In this document: piece after piece, positions 6,327-7,158 of the stretch
How the letters are laid out: each line of letters starts with the position of its first letter
How positions within the stretch are numbered: position 1 is the stretch's first letter
Notes under the pieces: generated by a model
The model's input: the letters and a program-made list of their open reading frames with translations, nothing else
Databases searched by the model: none
Told to the model about the DNA's origin: nothing
Program-made: the position numbers and the translations under genes
From: Magnetovibrio sp.
GTDB taxonomy: Bacteria; Pseudomonadota; Alphaproteobacteria; Rhodospirillales; Magnetovibrionaceae
Direction: 5' to 3'
Assembly (NCBI GenBank): GCA_016763895.1
Contig: JAESSV010000109.1
Location: 1-7,158, forward strand
Length of the DNA stretch: 7,158 nt

Positions 6327-6608
6327 ATGATCAGAAAACGAGAAATTTTTATTTGTGCAAACCGCCGTGCGGGGGGGGCGGGCTGTATAAGCCAAGGTTC
6401 CATTGATGTTTTAGCGAAGTTGATCCAACGCGCGCGCGAACGCGGCGATCATGTAACCATCACCAAAAACGTCTGTATGGGCTATTGCGGCGAAGGCCCC
6501 AATGTCAAAATTCGCGGTGGGGCTTATTTCCATCATGTGACGGTCGATGATGTCGAAGACATTTTCGAAAAAGAACAAGCTTTTCATGCCCAAAATCAAG
6601 ACGAATGA
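6327..6608 (+). CDS. (2Fe-2S) ferredoxin domain protein, thioredoxin-like fold (93 aa)
   Basis: This is a small protein of the thioredoxin-fold 2Fe-2S ferredoxin group, the same fold as the NuoE subunit of complex I and cyanobacterial/Aquifex-type ferredoxins. The four cluster cysteines are present: C10 in I-C-A-N-R-R, C20 after a glycine-rich loop, and C50-M-G-Y-C54 followed by G-E-G-P-N-V. The C10 to C20 spacing and the C-x3-C pair fit the family. A typical ferredoxin of this type carries one electron in the cytoplasm; no dedicated partner is encoded nearby. I chose the ATG at 6327 because the family homology starts within a few residues; an in-frame GTG at 6297 would add ten residues without support. 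No Shine-Dalgarno sequence is visible. Its stop overlaps the ATG of a tiny ORF, and ettA follows after about 115 bases on the same strand. Confidence 0.88.
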   Translation: MIRKREIFICANRRAGGAGCISQGSIDVLAKLIQRARERGDHVTITKNVCMGYCGEGPNVKIRGGAYFHHVTVDDVEDIFEKEQAFHAQNQDE

Positions 6609-6679
6609 TTGCGCGTCGAAAGGTTATGGGGCAAATGATTGCGGGCCAAGGGATTGCAGCCCTAGCTGAGGTGCGCTAA
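6605..6679 (+). CDS. possible 24-residue small ORF after the ferredoxin gene
   Basis: An ATG overlaps the ferredoxin stop in the ATGA arrangement used for translational coupling and opens a frame of 24 residues rich in M, I, A and R (starts M-I-A-R-R-K, ends A-E-V-R). A 10-base direct repeat (6604-6613 and 6634-6643) makes the peptide repeat M-I-A after exactly ten codons. I recognise no family. The ORF is short enough to be chance, and the region may simply be a spacer between the ferredoxin and ettA genes. Confidence 0.2.
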   Translation: MIARRKVMGQMIAGQGIAALAEVR

Positions 6680-6723
6680 AACCATGCCAATAGAAATCCC
6701 CACCAAATGGAGCTTTGCCCAAA

Positions 6724-7158
6724 ATGGCCTCTTACCAATACATTTACGTGATGAAAAATATGACCAAGATTTTCCCGGGCGGAAAAGAAATCTTGAAAGA
6801 CATCACGCTGTCGTTTTTGCCCGGTGTGAAAATCGGTGTGTTGGGTCATAACGGTTCGGGTAAATCCACGTTGATGAAAATTATGGCGGGGATTGATACG
6901 GAATATAATGGCGAAGCCTGGGCGGCGGATGGGGTCAAAATCGGCTATTTGGAGCAAGAGCCTCAATTGGACGAAAGCCTTGATGTGGTCGGCAACGTGA
7001 TGTCCGGGCTTGGCGGGACCAAAGACTTGCTGGACCGTTTCCATGAAATTTCCATGAAATTTTGTGAGCCCATGGAAGACGATGAAATGACCGCGTTGTT
7101 GGAAGAACAAGGCGAGTTGCAAACCAAAATTGATGCCGTTGACGGTTGGGAATTGGAA
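6724..7158 (+). CDS. ettA: energy-dependent translational throttle protein EttA (N-terminal 145 codons, runs off right edge)
   Basis: EttA is a soluble ABC-F ATPase with two ATP-binding domains that binds the ribosomal E site and gates the first elongation step according to the ATP/ADP ratio. The visible part is the first ABC domain. The N-terminus M-A-S-Y-Q-Y-I-Y-V-M and the F-P-G-G-K-E-I-L-K-D-I segment are typical. Walker A is G41-H-N-G-S-G-K-S-T49. The K-I-G-Y-L-E-Q-E-P-Q-L-D segment near residue 73 is the Q-loop region characteristic of EttA. The signature motif, Walker B and second domain lie outside the window. The frame stays open to the window end. The ATG at 6724 is preceded by GGAG eleven bases upstream, a somewhat long spacing. 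The family assignment is strong because the A-G-I-D and E-P-M-E-D-D-E-M parts also fit alphaproteobacterial EttA. Confidence 0.93.
   Translation, partial: MASYQYIYVMKNMTKIFPGGKEILKDITLSFLPGVKIGVLGHNGSGKSTLMKIMAGIDTEYNGEAWAADGVKIGYLEQEPQLDESLDVVGNVMSGLGGTKDLLDRFHEISMKFCEPMEDDEMTALLEEQGELQTKIDAVDGWELE

Noticed and set aside
6649..6663. AGGG and CCCT arms after the ferredoxin gene, as a terminator.
   Set aside because: Only four pairs, with no following T tract.
6684..6850. A 55-codon plus-strand frame starting at 6684 just ahead of ettA.
   Set aside because: It overlaps ettA in another frame, has no recognisable family and would compete with the supported ettA start.
7039..7060. Perfect 11-base tandem duplication (ttccatgaaat twice) in ettA, which might be a frame-breaking insertion.
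   Set aside because: The translated segment D-R-F-H-E-I-S-M-K-F-C-E-P-M-E-D-D-E-M fits the family on both sides of the repeat, so the frame is right and the repeat is coincidental.
6676..7122. A 148-codon minus-strand open frame across the start of ettA.
   Set aside because: It lies antisense to the strongly conserved first ABC domain of EttA and shows no recognisable family.

Overview
The window looks like an ordinary chromosomal stretch of an alphaproteobacterium, probably of the Rhodospirillales type. The inference rests on gene content and protein style: tadA beside an RsuA/RluB-type pseudouridine synthase, xseA divergent from purD, a DUF1244 protein, a small 2Fe-2S thioredoxin-fold ferredoxin and EttA. 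The genus is not determinable here. Coding density is very high. The longest non-coding gaps are about 60 to 110 bases, all are divergent promoter regions or spacers, and no gap exceeds 300 bases. I saw no tRNA, rRNA, CRISPR array, insertion sequence, phage gene or clear rho-independent terminator.

Layout: (1) positions 1-965, minus strand, hold a class-I glutamine amidotransferase-like hydrolase (peptidase C26) whose stop overlaps the start of a pseudouridine synthase that runs off the left edge. (2) tadA, on the plus strand at 1027-1476, is divergent from that pair. It converges on a 68-residue cysteine-rich protein of unknown function (1492-1698, minus) that has its own promoter and a strong ribosome binding site. 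(3) purD and a DUF1244 gene form a tight minus-strand pair (1788-3373). (4) xseA and an M23-type peptidase gene overlap by four bases on the plus strand (3478-5755). (5) A c-type cytochrome (5766-6218, minus) and a 2Fe-2S ferredoxin (6327-6608, plus) are divergent. (6) ettA begins at 6724 and runs off the right edge.

Most genes serve core metabolism and information processing: tRNA wobble deamination, rRNA pseudouridylation, purine synthesis, exonuclease VII, cell-wall hydrolysis and ribosome gating. Two small redox proteins are added.

The most striking observation is that the two divergent neighbours purD and xseA are both broken. purD has a single in-frame TAA codon. xseA has a one-base shift inside a conserved catalytic block. 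In both cases the rest of the protein continues with normal conservation, which points either to sequencing/assembly error or to very recent inactivation. A second, weaker pattern is that several genes without a ribosome binding site have a -35-like hexamer 33 to 37 bases before the start codon, the geometry of leaderless mRNA. I found no convincing new multi-gene system; the best unknown is the small cysteine-rich protein.
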